From Qipengyuania oceanensis (GTDB lineage: Bacteria > Pseudomonadota > Alphaproteobacteria > Sphingomonadales > Sphingomonadaceae): a stretch of 64,000 nucleotides of DNA. The first letter of the stretch is position 1. The number at the start of each line of letters is the position of its first letter. The stretch is from NCBI RefSeq assembly GCF_009827535.1, contig NZ_WTYN01000001.1:1178001-1242000 (forward strand). The letters run 5' to 3'. Below are positions 9,326 to 16,648 of this stretch, piece after piece. Both the position numbers and the translations under genes were made by a program. The notes under the pieces were generated by a model. That model did no database searches. It saw only the letters and a list, made by a program, of their open reading frames with translations, and was not told the origin of the DNA.

Positions 9326-11209
9326 ATGAGTTTTGCAGGCAAGGTCTGGCGACTTCTGGTCGGAATCAAGGACGCGCTGGCGCTCCTCGTCCTGCTGCTG
9401 TTCTTCCTGGCTCTCTATGCGATCCTGTCCGCGCGGCCGAGCCCGGCAGAAGTGCGCGAAGGCGCGCTGCTGCTCCAGCTCGATGGCTTCGTGGTCGAGG
9501 AGGCCGAACGGGTCGATCCGCTGCAGGCGCTGCTGATGGGTGCCGCGCCGGTGCGCCAGTACCAAGCCCGCGATCTCGTCACTGCGATCGATGCGGCGGC
9601 CGACGACGATAGGATCAAGGTCGTGGTGCTCGATCTCGGCGGCTTCATGGGCGGCGGACAGGTCCATCTCCAGGACCTCGGCGCCGCCCTCGATCGGGTT
9701 CGCAAGGCCGGCAAGCCGGTGCTGACGCATTCGCTGTTCTACGGCGACGACGGCATGCTGCTGGCCGCCCACGCGAGCGAGGTCTGGCTCGAACCGATGG
9801 GAACCGCGATGGTCGCCGGTCCGGGGGGCTCCTTCCTGTTCTACAAGCGCCTGATCGACAAGCTGGCGGTCAATCCGCACATCTACCGCGTCGGCACGTT
9901 CAAGTCCGCGGTGGAGCCTTACGAGCGGACCGAGCTGTCGCCCGAAGCGCGCGAGAACCTGGAAAGCCTGTACGGTTCGCTGTGGGCGGAATGGCAAGCC
10001 AACGTGAAGAAATCGCGGCCCAAGGCCGAGCTCGAACGGATCACCTCGGCGCCTGCCGAATGGATCGCCGCCAGCGACGGCGATCTGGCCAAGGCGGCGC
10101 TGGCCGGCGGCCTCGTCGACAAGCTCGGCAGCCGGGTCGCCTTCGGCGAGCGCGTCGCGCAGATCGCGGGCAAGGACGATTGGGACGAAACGCCGGGAAG
10201 TTACGCGTACACCGACCTGGACGCCTGGCTGGCGGATAACGAGCCGGAGTCCGAAGGATCGCCGATCGGCGTCATCACGATCGCGGGCACGATCGTCGAT
10301 GGCGATTCCGGACCGGGGACCGCGGGCGGCGACCGCATCGCCGAACTGCTCGACGAAGCGCTGGCTGACGGCGATCTCAAAGGTCTCGTGGTGCGCGTCG
10401 ATTCGCCCGGCGGAACGACGACGGCGTCCGAAGTCATCCGCGAGGCCATCCTCCGGGTGAAGGGCACGGGTATTCCGGTCGCCGTATCGATGGCCAATGT
10501 CGCGGCGAGCGGCGGCTACTGGGTTTCTACGCCCGGCGATCGCGTATTCGCGGAGCCGGAAACGATCACGGGGTCGATCGGCATCTACGCCGTCATCCCG
10601 AGCTTCGAGGGAACGGCCGAGAAGATCGGTGTCGATCCCGATCCGATTCGCACGACGCCGTTGTCGGGCCAGCCGGATCTCATCGGCGGGATCAGCCCTG
10701 AAATGGACGCGATCCTCCAATCGTCGGTCGAGAGCGGCTATGCCAAGTTCGTCGGGCTGGTCGCGAAATCGCGCTCGATGACGCCCGCTGCGGTCGACCG
10801 GATCGCGCAGGGCCGCGTGTGGGATGGCGGAACCGCCCGCCAGATCGGCCTCGTCGACCAGTATGGCGGGCTCGACGAAGCGCTCGCCTGGGTCGCGCAA
10901 AAGGCCGAACTCGCCGATGGCGACTGGCATCCGCGCTTCCTCGGGGCTGAAGAGCAACCCTACGACACCCTGCTGGGGCAATTGCTGCTGGCCGAGGAAA
11001 GCCAGGCGTCCGGCAGCGACATCTTCGCGGTGGTTGGGCGTCAGCGGCAAGCGCTGGAAGGCAGGATGATGGCCGATGCCGCGCGCTTGTTCGGGCCGGG
11101 CGGCGCGCAGGTCTATTGTCTCGAGTGCCCGGTTCAACTGCCCGGGTCGACCAGCGGTGCGGATCGCAGCGGATGGAAGGCGTGGCTGGCGGCGCTGATC
11201 GCCAGTTGA
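9326..11209 (+). CDS. sppA: Signal peptide peptidase SppA, 67 kDa type
   Basis: Membrane-anchored serine protease that clears cleaved signal peptides. Residues 14-33 form a single N-terminal membrane anchor. Two tandem peptidase S49 domains follow. The general-base lysine is in GTFKSAVEPYERTE (K193), and the nucleophile is the serine of NVAASGGYW (S395), as expected for the Ser/Lys dyad shared between the two halves. Length of 627 residues matches the long SppA form. It is a single gene, followed by tRNA-Val after 72 bp; no clear terminator is seen in that gap. Confidence 0.94.
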   Translation: MSFAGKVWRLLVGIKDALALLVLLLFFLALYAILSARPSPAEVREGALLLQLDGFVVEEAERVDPLQALLMGAAPVRQYQARDLVTAIDAAADDDRIKVVVLDLGGFMGGGQVHLQDLGAALDRVRKAGKPVLTHSLFYGDDGMLLAAHASEVWLEPMGTAMVAGPGGSFLFYKRLIDKLAVNPHIYRVGTFKSAVEPYERTELSPEARENLESLYGSLWAEWQANVKKSRPKAELERITSAPAEWIAASDGDLAKAALAGGLVDKLGSRVAFGERVAQIAGKDDWDETPGSYAYTDLDAWLADNEPESEGSPIGVITIAGTIVDGDSGPGTAGGDRIAELLDEALADGDLKGLVVRVDSPGGTTTASEVIREAILRVKGTGIPVAVSMANVAASGGYWVSTPGDRVFAEPETITGSIGIYAVIPSFEGTAEKIGVDPDPIRTTPLSGQPDLIGGISPEMDAILQSSVESGYAKFVGLVAKSRSMTPAAVDRIAQGRVWDGGTARQIGLVDQYGGLDEALAWVAQKAELADGDWHPRFLGAEEQPYDTLLGQLLLAEESQASGSDIFAVVGRQRQALEGRMMADAARLFGPGGAQVYCLECPVQLPGSTSGADRSGWKAWLAALIAS

Positions 11210-11281
11210 CGCTTCGCGCTTGAAATGGCCCGGGTCGCGTGGCAAAGGCGCGCCGCTGCCGTATAGAGAGGCATCTCCGGC

Positions 11282-11356
11282 GGGCGCGTAGCTCAGTGGT
11301 AGAGCACACCCTTCACACGGGTGGGGTCGCAAGTTCAATCCTTGCCGCGCCCACCA
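11282..11356 (+). tRNA. tRNA-Val (anticodon CAC), integration target
   Basis: Complete cloverleaf: acceptor stem GGGCGCG with CGCGCCC, anticodon stem CACCC/GGGTG with anticodon CAC, TψC arm containing GTTCAATC, and encoded CCA at 11354-11356. The 3' part from 11308 is duplicated at 21504, so the integrated element brought its own copy of the 3' end and kept the tRNA intact. This is the usual strategy of tyrosine-recombinase elements. Confidence 0.96.
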
Positions 11357-11363
11357 TCTTTTC
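11308..11363 (+). repeat. attL: 56-bp direct repeat overlapping tRNA-Val 3' end
   Basis: Identical over 56 bp to 21504-21559. It begins in the anticodon stem (ACCCTTCACACGGG), includes the TψC arm and CCA, and extends 7 bp past the tRNA (TCTTTTC). The bases before and after differ between the two copies, so these are the exact repeat limits. Confidence 0.95.
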
Positions 11364-11406
11364 AGATACTTAGCTGGAAAGATGACCCTGAAAATCCCCG
11401 CCAAAT

Positions 11407-11430
11407 CCCTCCGGGGTACGATAGGGGTAG
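11407..11430 (+). repeat. Putative integrase arm-type site, left end
   Basis: A 24-bp block consisting of CCCTCCGGGGTA, a 4-bp variable core and AGGGGTAG. It matches 21362-21385 at 21 of 24 positions, in the same orientation. Both copies lie inside the element, one near each end, as expected of integrase or excisionase arm sites. Confidence 0.55.
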
Positions 11431-11563
11431 TCTCGGAAAAAAATTCCTGCCCTCCCCTTCGCCACGTCTAATTCACAATTTGGGCGGGGAATGTCCGCGC
11501 TCTCGACTGGCAAATCCGATCTCCGCGAGCTAGCAACACAACTCGGCATTTGGCGGAGTTTTC

Positions 11564-12721
11564 ATGTGGCATTGGGATCAAGGTAGGCTCGACTATTTTC
11601 AGTTCGATGCGCTTCGCAAAATTGCCAAGTTCGCTACGTCTGCCGACATTAAGGCGGCACCAAACGCCGATCTCGTAGCAGCCGTAGGCCTCCCGTTTTC
11701 ACCAAACACCCCCGGCTACGAGCGGCCTTGGCGAAATTACCAGCGCGTGTTCAAGCTCAGCCTGCTGGCGTTCGACGACGGCGGGATAGGACGCCCTACC
11801 GCCTTGGCAAAGCTGCTTGCCGACGACGGTAAAGTCACAAGCGACGAATACTTCCACTTTCTTGCCGAGGCCACGACCGATCCCTCTCCTGCCTTACAGG
11901 GATGGGACGCAACGGCCGAGATGCGCTATCCCCTCTTGTTCAGCCTCAAGTACGTTTTGGCCCGAGCCGCCGTAGGCGAACAATCAACTGCCTTCGGGAA
12001 GATCATCGACGCGTATGCCGGGTCTGGCTTCGTCGGGGACGAGGACCAAACTGCGTTCCTAGGCATCATCGACAAGACTTACCCCGTCATCACGAACAAG
12101 CGACAGGCTATCGAGAGCCTGCGTCGGGTGCTCGCGCAAATATCCTATCTTAGCTCGACGGCGAACACGCTCACCGTCTCCCTCGAGAAAAGCGACGCAC
12201 ACGAGGTTTTCGACCAACTCGATCCGGTCGGAGGGCCGAGGGACCCGGATGGCAACAAAGAGATTGCGCGGCTAGCGGCCCTATTCCCGTCGGCAACCGC
12301 CGATCTACACCTCGACTATAGCAACACCGTCGTCAGCGATGCGGTCGAGGCTGGCTTCGCGGAAGGCAACCGGGTCGAGAGGACGCACCTCAAGATCGAA
12401 CGCAACTCAAAGCTGCGCGATGCCTTCTTCGAAGCCTATCCCTCCGCCGTGTGCGATTTCTGCGAAAAAGACACTTCGGACGAATATCCGTGGGTAGAAC
12501 GTGTGCTAGATATACATCACGTGTTGCCACTTTGTTCCGGAACGCGTACGACTAAAGAGGGGACCGCTCTAGACGACCTCGTGGCCAACTGCCCGACGTG
12601 TCACAGAGCTGTTCACCGATACTACGGGCGATGGCTCAAAGCCCAAGGCAAGAAGGACTTCTCCGATGCGGCAGAAGCCCGGGCGGTCTACGAGGAGGCA
12701 AAAGGGAAATATGTGGGGTAG
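11564..12721 (+). CDS. HNH restriction endonuclease (type II candidate)
   Basis: Protein of 385 residues. The C-terminal third is an HNH nuclease with a zinc-binding frame: CDFC at 297-300, the IHHVLPL histidines at 318-319, then NCPTCHRAVH at 342-351. The first 280 residues have no motif I recognise and probably hold target recognition or dimerisation. The ATG is preceded by GGAG at 8 bp. The methyltransferase gene starts 2 bp after its stop, so the two form a restriction-modification operon in which the nuclease is upstream. Codon use is more AT-rich than in flanking chromosomal genes, in line with transfer. The target sequence cannot be read from the protein. Confidence 0.85.
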   Translation: MWHWDQGRLDYFQFDALRKIAKFATSADIKAAPNADLVAAVGLPFSPNTPGYERPWRNYQRVFKLSLLAFDDGGIGRPTALAKLLADDGKVTSDEYFHFLAEATTDPSPALQGWDATAEMRYPLLFSLKYVLARAAVGEQSTAFGKIIDAYAGSGFVGDEDQTAFLGIIDKTYPVITNKRQAIESLRRVLAQISYLSSTANTLTVSLEKSDAHEVFDQLDPVGGPRDPDGNKEIARLAALFPSATADLHLDYSNTVVSDAVEAGFAEGNRVERTHLKIERNSKLRDAFFEAYPSAVCDFCEKDTSDEYPWVERVLDIHHVLPLCSGTRTTKEGTALDDLVANCPTCHRAVHRYYGRWLKAQGKKDFSDAAEARAVYEEAKGKYVG

Positions 12722-12723
12722 CT

Positions 12724-13932
12724 ATGCTGGCTAGAAAATTCGCTAAGGAGCTCGTCGCTCTGTCATACGCAGAACAGGAGCGCCTCATTGCCAGAGCCCT
12801 CAAGGAGGAGGTCGATCTTTACGATCTACTCGAGGCCGAAGGTCTCAGCCTTGACGATCTCACTTATTCGGACAGTCGCACCCGTACCTGGAGTGGCGGT
12901 GCTCCTGTCGATCTCCGGTCATTCGAGAAGGTCGGCAAGGGCATCCCCGTCGTCAGCTTCTTCACGGGCTGCGGCGGCATGGATTTGGGCCTCGAAGCGC
13001 TGGGCTTCGAGAACGTGGCCGCCTTCGAGCACAACGAGATATTCTGCCGGACGTTGCGCAAGAACCGGCCGCAGTGGAATGTGTTCGGGCCGCCGTTCCA
13101 CGACGGGGACGTTTCGAAGGTCGAGGACGTAATCGCGACGCTCGAGCCGCTCATTCAGAAGCCGTTCGAAGGATTGTTTGTCGGCGGCCCGCCTTGCCAA
13201 CCGTTCTCGATTGCTGCCAATCAGAGGTTCGCGAAATGGGGAGATAACTTCAAGCGGGTGGGGTTCGATCACGCGAAGAACGGCAACCTCCTCTTCGACT
13301 TCGTGGCGCTCATCAAGGAGTTTAGGCCAGCCGCATTCCTCATAGAGAACGTCCCGGGACTTAGGGATATTGACGGCGGGGAACAATTGTCGGTGGCAAT
13401 CAAGCAACTCGAGGATGCTGGTTACGAGGTAGCGGAACCGTCTGTCTTCGAGGCTGCGGACTACGGGGTGCCGCAATATCGGCAACGGATGTTCGTTGTC
13501 GGGTCTCGTACTGGCGGCAAGTTCGTAATCCCCGAAGCCCAAGAGCACGTCGGATGCGGTAGCGTCCTCGATGTTTTGCCCGGCCACAACGTACCGAACC
13601 ACGAAACCCGGAAGCACAAGGCGGGCTCTCTCCAGAGGTATATGGTACTCGGTTACGGACAACGGGACCAGCTCGGCCGGGTCGATAGGCTCGATCCGAC
13701 GCGCCCGTCCAAGACTGTCATCGCTGGGGGCACCAACGGTGGCGGAAGGTCTCACCTCCACCACGAAATTCCACGCACGTTGTCTGTGCGGGAGTGCGCG
13801 CGCTTACAGACCTTCCCGGACGATTATGTCTTTGTTGGCCCAACCGCTCGCCAGTTCACTCAGGTCGGCAACGCCGTTCCTCCGGTCTTGGCAGCGACGG
13901 TAGGGACGGCATTGGTCAAGGCCTTCTTCTAG
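12724..13932 (+). CDS. DNA (cytosine-5) methyltransferase
   Basis: Transfers a methyl group from SAM to C5 of cytosine. Motif I is FFTGCGGMDLGLEALGF near residues 79-95, motif IV with the catalytic cysteine is GGPPCQPFS (C158), motif VI is ENVPG, motif VIII is QYRQRMF, and motif X is QVGNAVPP near the end. Residues 1-70 form an extra N-terminal helical part. A longer in-frame start lies inside the HNH gene, but the ATG at 12724, two bases after the HNH stop, is the sensible start. Length is 402 residues. It should protect the host from the linked nuclease. Its stop overlaps a converging gene within CTAG. Confidence 0.93.
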   Translation: MLARKFAKELVALSYAEQERLIARALKEEVDLYDLLEAEGLSLDDLTYSDSRTRTWSGGAPVDLRSFEKVGKGIPVVSFFTGCGGMDLGLEALGFENVAAFEHNEIFCRTLRKNRPQWNVFGPPFHDGDVSKVEDVIATLEPLIQKPFEGLFVGGPPCQPFSIAANQRFAKWGDNFKRVGFDHAKNGNLLFDFVALIKEFRPAAFLIENVPGLRDIDGGEQLSVAIKQLEDAGYEVAEPSVFEAADYGVPQYRQRMFVVGSRTGGKFVIPEAQEHVGCGSVLDVLPGHNVPNHETRKHKAGSLQRYMVLGYGQRDQLGRVDRLDPTRPSKTVIAGGTNGGGRSHLHHEIPRTLSVRECARLQTFPDDYVFVGPTARQFTQVGNAVPPVLAATVGTALVKAFF

Positions 13933-14111
13933 ACCGCGTAGGGGCTTGCATCGCTCGCTCGATTGCCGCACGGACCGCACAGCCGATTATGCGGCCCCTC
14001 GCTCTCGAAGGGCTTGCGGCATCGGAGGCAAGGCCGGGTCTCGGTCGGCAAGGGCTCGCCATGCACGTCCCGGCGCTTGCGCCCCATATGGGTCAGGCCC
14101 GCGTTGCTCAT
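13929..14111 (-). CDS. Small zinc-ribbon protein of the element
   Basis: Protein of 60 residues with two CxxC pairs (PCLRC and LCGPC) separated by 12 residues and a basic N-terminus (HMGRKRRDVHG). This is the pattern of the tiny zinc-finger proteins common in alphaproteobacterial phages; function unknown. Start chosen at 14111, where its ATG overlaps the TGA of the upstream gene as ATGA. A longer in-frame start at 14240 would overlap that gene by 130 bp and is unlikely. It is the last gene of the minus-strand operon and converges on the methyltransferase gene, sharing CTAG. Confidence 0.7.
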   Translation of the reverse strand: MSNAGLTHMGRKRRDVHGEPLPTETRPCLRCRKPFESEGPHNRLCGPCGNRASDASPYAV

Positions 14112-14437
14112 TCCCGGGCCATCAACATAAAGCCGTAGGCGCGCGATTGCTCCCTCGTCATCAGGCGCTTCGCCTCCTTCGTCCCGGGAGCTCCGCGCAT
14201 CACATCCACCCAAATCTGTCGGTTGCCTTCGATGCGGCACATCTGCCCAAAGAAGGCCCCGAGCTCGGACATGGACACGTCGAAGAGGCGCGCGAAGCGG
14301 CGGATCATCGGCACGGTGGGCCAGCCGGTCGGCTCGGTTGCCCGAGCGTGGACGAGCGTGGCCAGGTGTGCCGCTCGGGTCCGCTCATCGAAGAAGTACG
14401 GGTAGGCGTCCTCGAGCGCTTCGCGCGTCACGTCCAT
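14108..14437 (-). CDS. Hypothetical protein of the element
   Basis: Protein of 109 residues, not recognised. It is mostly helical, with a stretch MIRRFARLFDVSMSELGAFF that could be a helix-turn-helix and a C-terminal part rich in basic residues. No signal peptide or membrane segment. It starts 10 bp before the end of the preceding gene and overlaps the next one by ATGA, so it belongs to the packed six-gene run that starts with the TerS-like gene. A small structural or regulatory satellite protein is possible. Confidence 0.65.
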   Translation of the reverse strand: MDVTREALEDAYPYFFDERTRAAHLATLVHARATEPTGWPTVPMIRRFARLFDVSMSELGAFFGQMCRIEGNRQIWVDVMRGAPGTKEAKRLMTREQSRAYGFMLMARE

Positions 14438-14802
14438 TGGTCGCTTGCCTCATAGACAGCATCGGTGCGGGCCTTGCGGAAAGCGATCTCGGCCGAGCGC
14501 TCGGCACAGGCGAGCTCGATCAGCACCGGGTCAGTGCCGGAGTGGTCGAGGAGGGCCTTGCCGGGGGTGCAGCCCTTCTCGAGGGCGATCTCCCCGGCGC
14601 GCACCATCATCGCGTCCGCGTACTCGGCCGCCTTGTACAGCGGGGCAGCCTCGCCAGCGGCAACCTCGGCTGCGTTCTTGCGGAGCGCGGCAGTGCCACT
14701 CTTCAGGATAACGGCGGTTGCGCCCTTCACGGCGGGCACGTCCACGGTCGAAATCTCGTTCACGGTCATGTCGCGGACGATCATCTTCTTGGGCAGGGTC
14801 AT
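14428..14802 (-). CDS. Small phage-like protein with a protease-prefix-like N-terminus
   Basis: Protein of 124 residues. The first 35 residues, MTVNEISTVDVPAVKGATAV preceded by a basic stretch, recall the xxVxEISxVDxPAxxGA prefix of phage XkdF-like and prohead-protease proteins. The rest is helical and contains TPGKALLDHSGTDP, another pattern seen in small tailed-phage proteins. No protease catalytic residues are present, so it is not an enzyme of that family. It overlaps both neighbours (ATGA upstream). A capsid-related role is a guess from the resemblance. Confidence 0.62.
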   Translation of the reverse strand: MTLPKKMIVRDMTVNEISTVDVPAVKGATAVILKSGTAALRKNAAEVAAGEAAPLYKAAEYADAMMVRAGEIALEKGCTPGKALLDHSGTDPVLIELACAERSAEIAFRKARTDAVYEASDQWT

Positions 14803-15200
14803 TGTGCGGGTTCCTTTTCAGCGGGGAGAGAGGACAGGTCATTATCGACCTGCCGGGCTATCAGGGTGGCGATGGTCTGGGCCTTCGCCCGGGACTGGCG
14901 GGGCTGGTTCAGGTGGCGGAGGAGGTCCGGCGCGGACAACTCGAGCTCGCCCAGCAGCGTACCCCGGAACTGGTGCATCAACCGGGAGGCGGAATGCGCT
15001 TCGGAGCCGTACCGCTCCCGATACGCAGCGAGGAATGCCCGGTCGGCATCGAAGAGGTCATTCATCGCCTCACCGGCGGCCGCGATTGCGGACGAGAAGC
15101 GCTCGGCTGCCTCGACCTTCTCCGCCGCGATCTCGCGCAGGCGGTTGGTGTGTCCGCCGTCCGGCTCCGGCGCGTCAGGCCGCTTGTTCCAAATTCCCAT
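14799..15200 (-). CDS. Hypothetical helical protein of the element
   Basis: Protein of 133 residues, not recognised. It is predicted almost wholly helical, with a charged heptad-like region (RLREIAAEKVEAAERFSSAI) that may form a coiled coil. It has no cysteines and no membrane segment. It overlaps the preceding gene by 26 bp and the following gene by ATGA, typical of phage-style packing. Nothing in it points to an enzyme. Confidence 0.62.
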   Translation of the reverse strand: MGIWNKRPDAPEPDGGHTNRLREIAAEKVEAAERFSSAIAAAGEAMNDLFDADRAFLAAYRERYGSEAHSASRLMHQFRGTLLGELELSAPDLLRHLNQPRQSRAKAQTIATLIARQVDNDLSSLPAEKEPAQ

Positions 15201-15621
15201 TGTCGTCTCCTTCCATTCCGGTGGTGGGGTTGCCCAAGGACGAGCGCAGCGATGCGATCACGTCGCGCGCCTCCTTCGGCTCGAAGCCTGCTTCCTCGAG
15301 CTCGGCCCTTCGGGCGCTCCAGAATTGTTCATCGAATGTGGGCCGCTCGGCCTCGTCCCGGGCCTTCATCAAGACCCAGCGGTCATAGGTGCTGGTGGGC
15401 TCCCGCTCGCCCCGAATCAGCCGGTCCTCATGCCACAGGACGGCCAATTCGGGGGTCGCAGGCGCAGCCTCGCCCATCTCGTACAGGACCGAGATGCGCA
15501 GGGCGCGGCGCTCGGCCGGGGTCATCAGGCGATAGCCCACGGCAAAGGCGAGGTCATCGAGTGCGGTGTCCCGGTCCGCCGGGGCGAGCTCGAGGCGCTT
15601 GCGGGCCTCATCCCGGGTCAT
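15175..15621 (-). CDS. Hypothetical protein downstream of TerS-like gene
   Basis: Protein of 148 residues, not recognised. It is acidic and rich in arginine and glutamate, and probably helical throughout. The start ATG at 15621 lies within the last 14 bp of the TerS-like gene, so the two are translationally linked. Its C-terminus (GMEGDDNGNLEQAA) is probably disordered. A packaging or assembly partner of the TerS-like protein is possible from position only. Confidence 0.62.
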   Translation of the reverse strand: MTRDEARKRLELAPADRDTALDDLAFAVGYRLMTPAERRALRISVLYEMGEAAPATPELAVLWHEDRLIRGEREPTSTYDRWVLMKARDEAERPTFDEQFWSARRAELEEAGFEPKEARDVIASLRSSLGNPTTGMEGDDNGNLEQAA

Positions 15622-16111
15622 GGTCGATCACTCGGGTTGCGGCGGGAAGCTGCGGACGAAGGTTGCTGGCCATCTGCAAGGCGACCTTCGCCACGGCATC
15701 GCCAAGCACTCCCGCATCGAGGCTGTGCGTTACCTGCTTGTTCACAGCGATGGCGTTGGTCTCGCGGTAGTGGGGCAGCATCGCCCGGGCTCGAAGCTCG
15801 AGCAGGCGGTCCGAATACTTGCGGACCGTGCCGACGATCTTTTCCTTGTGGCGGCCGCCGAAGATGGGCTCCTCCCAACCCTCTTGCGCGCGCCGGTAAA
15901 TCTCCGCCTCGATGCTGGCCTCGGCCGCCTCGACCGCTTCCTGCCACTGTGCCGCAAACTCCGGGTCCCGTTCGCGCTCGTCCTTGAAGGTCTGCACCGC
16001 ACCGTACCGGGAAGAGGCGCGCGGGCTGGCGGCCCGGGCAGCGCGCACGAGGATGCCGTGGCGGGACAGCTCGAGGAGGAAGAGGCGCTTGCGGCGGTCG
16101 GTCAGCTTCAT
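15608..16111 (-). CDS. Terminase small subunit-like protein
   Basis: Protein of 167 residues. An N-terminal helix-turn-helix (FLLELSRHGILVRAARAASP) is followed by the pattern of phage small terminases: FKDERERDPEFAAQWQEAVE, then YRRAQEGWEEPIF and GTVRKYSDRLLELRAR. TerS proteins recognise pac or cos DNA and hand it to TerL. No TerL gene is present in the element, so this protein would have to work with a helper phage enzyme, as in SaPI-type satellites. Longer in-frame starts to 16573 run through the GC-rich repeat field and were rejected. It heads the six-gene overlapping run. Confidence 0.8.
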   Translation of the reverse strand: MKLTDRRKRLFLLELSRHGILVRAARAASPRASSRYGAVQTFKDERERDPEFAAQWQEAVEAAEASIEAEIYRRAQEGWEEPIFGGRHKEKIVGTVRKYSDRLLELRARAMLPHYRETNAIAVNKQVTHSLDAGVLGDAVAKVALQMASNLRPQLPAATRVIDHDPG

Positions 16112-16186
16112 GGCGAAACGATAGCTGGCGACCGTTGGCGAGCGAACGGCGGAGCATTGCGCAGAGATGGCTTCGCTACCCCCGGC

Positions 16187-16645
16187 GTACCCCCGCCCCG
16201 CGCTGGTGGCCGGACAGGCACAGGAAACTTGGCGCGGTGGCAATCGAGCTGGCCCTCTAAGAGGGCGGGGTCCGTCCGGCCCCCGGCGATCTCGCGCCCG
16301 CGCGCGCGTGGGGACAACGCAACAAACGGCGGACGGCGGGAGCCCAAGCACGCGCAGCACAAAGGCGTACCCTCCCCGTTCCCCCACCCCGTACCCCCCG
16401 GGGGGAACGCCTTCGCGCCAGCTTTTCCGCCGGTTTCGAGTACCGTACCCCCCGTTCCCCCTCTTTTCGACAAAAGGTAGAAAGAGGGGAGCGGGAGAGG
16501 GCTCCGCCTTGGGCCTGCGTAGGGGGTTATAGGGAAGTGGGGGGTACGCGGGGAACGGGGGGTACGCCTCCACCGAAAGCCCAAGTAAAGCTGGCGAAAT
16601 GCCGTTCCCCCTCTCTCACAGGCGGGCGGGTACGCCGGGGGGAAC
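16187..16645. repeat. GTWCCCC repeat field, candidate replication origin
   Basis: This gene-free stretch of about 540 bp lies between the replication gene and the TerS-like gene. It holds about eleven copies of GTACCCC or GTTCCCC in both orientations, at 16187, 16378, 16391, 16400 (inverted), 16445, 16454, 16539, 16550 and 16557 (inverted), 16604 and 16637 (inverted). 16391-16408 is a near-perfect 18-bp palindrome. A hairpin (CCCCTCTTT at 16458-16466 with AAAGAGGGG at 16481-16489) has a loop containing a smaller inverted repeat CTTTT/AAAAG. Iteron-like repeats beside a primase-helicase gene suggest an origin; this is inference. Confidence 0.6.
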
Positions 16646-16648
16646 GTC

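Noticed and set aside
16112-16573. N-terminal extension of the TerS-like gene
   Set aside because: The extension translates the GTWCCCC repeat field into a proline- and arginine-rich sequence without family similarity. MKLTDRRKR at 16111 fits the TerS family.
16187-16645. CRISPR array
   Set aside because: The repeated units are 7-9 bp, irregularly spaced and in both orientations. No 25-40 bp repeat with uniform spacers and no cas genes in the window.
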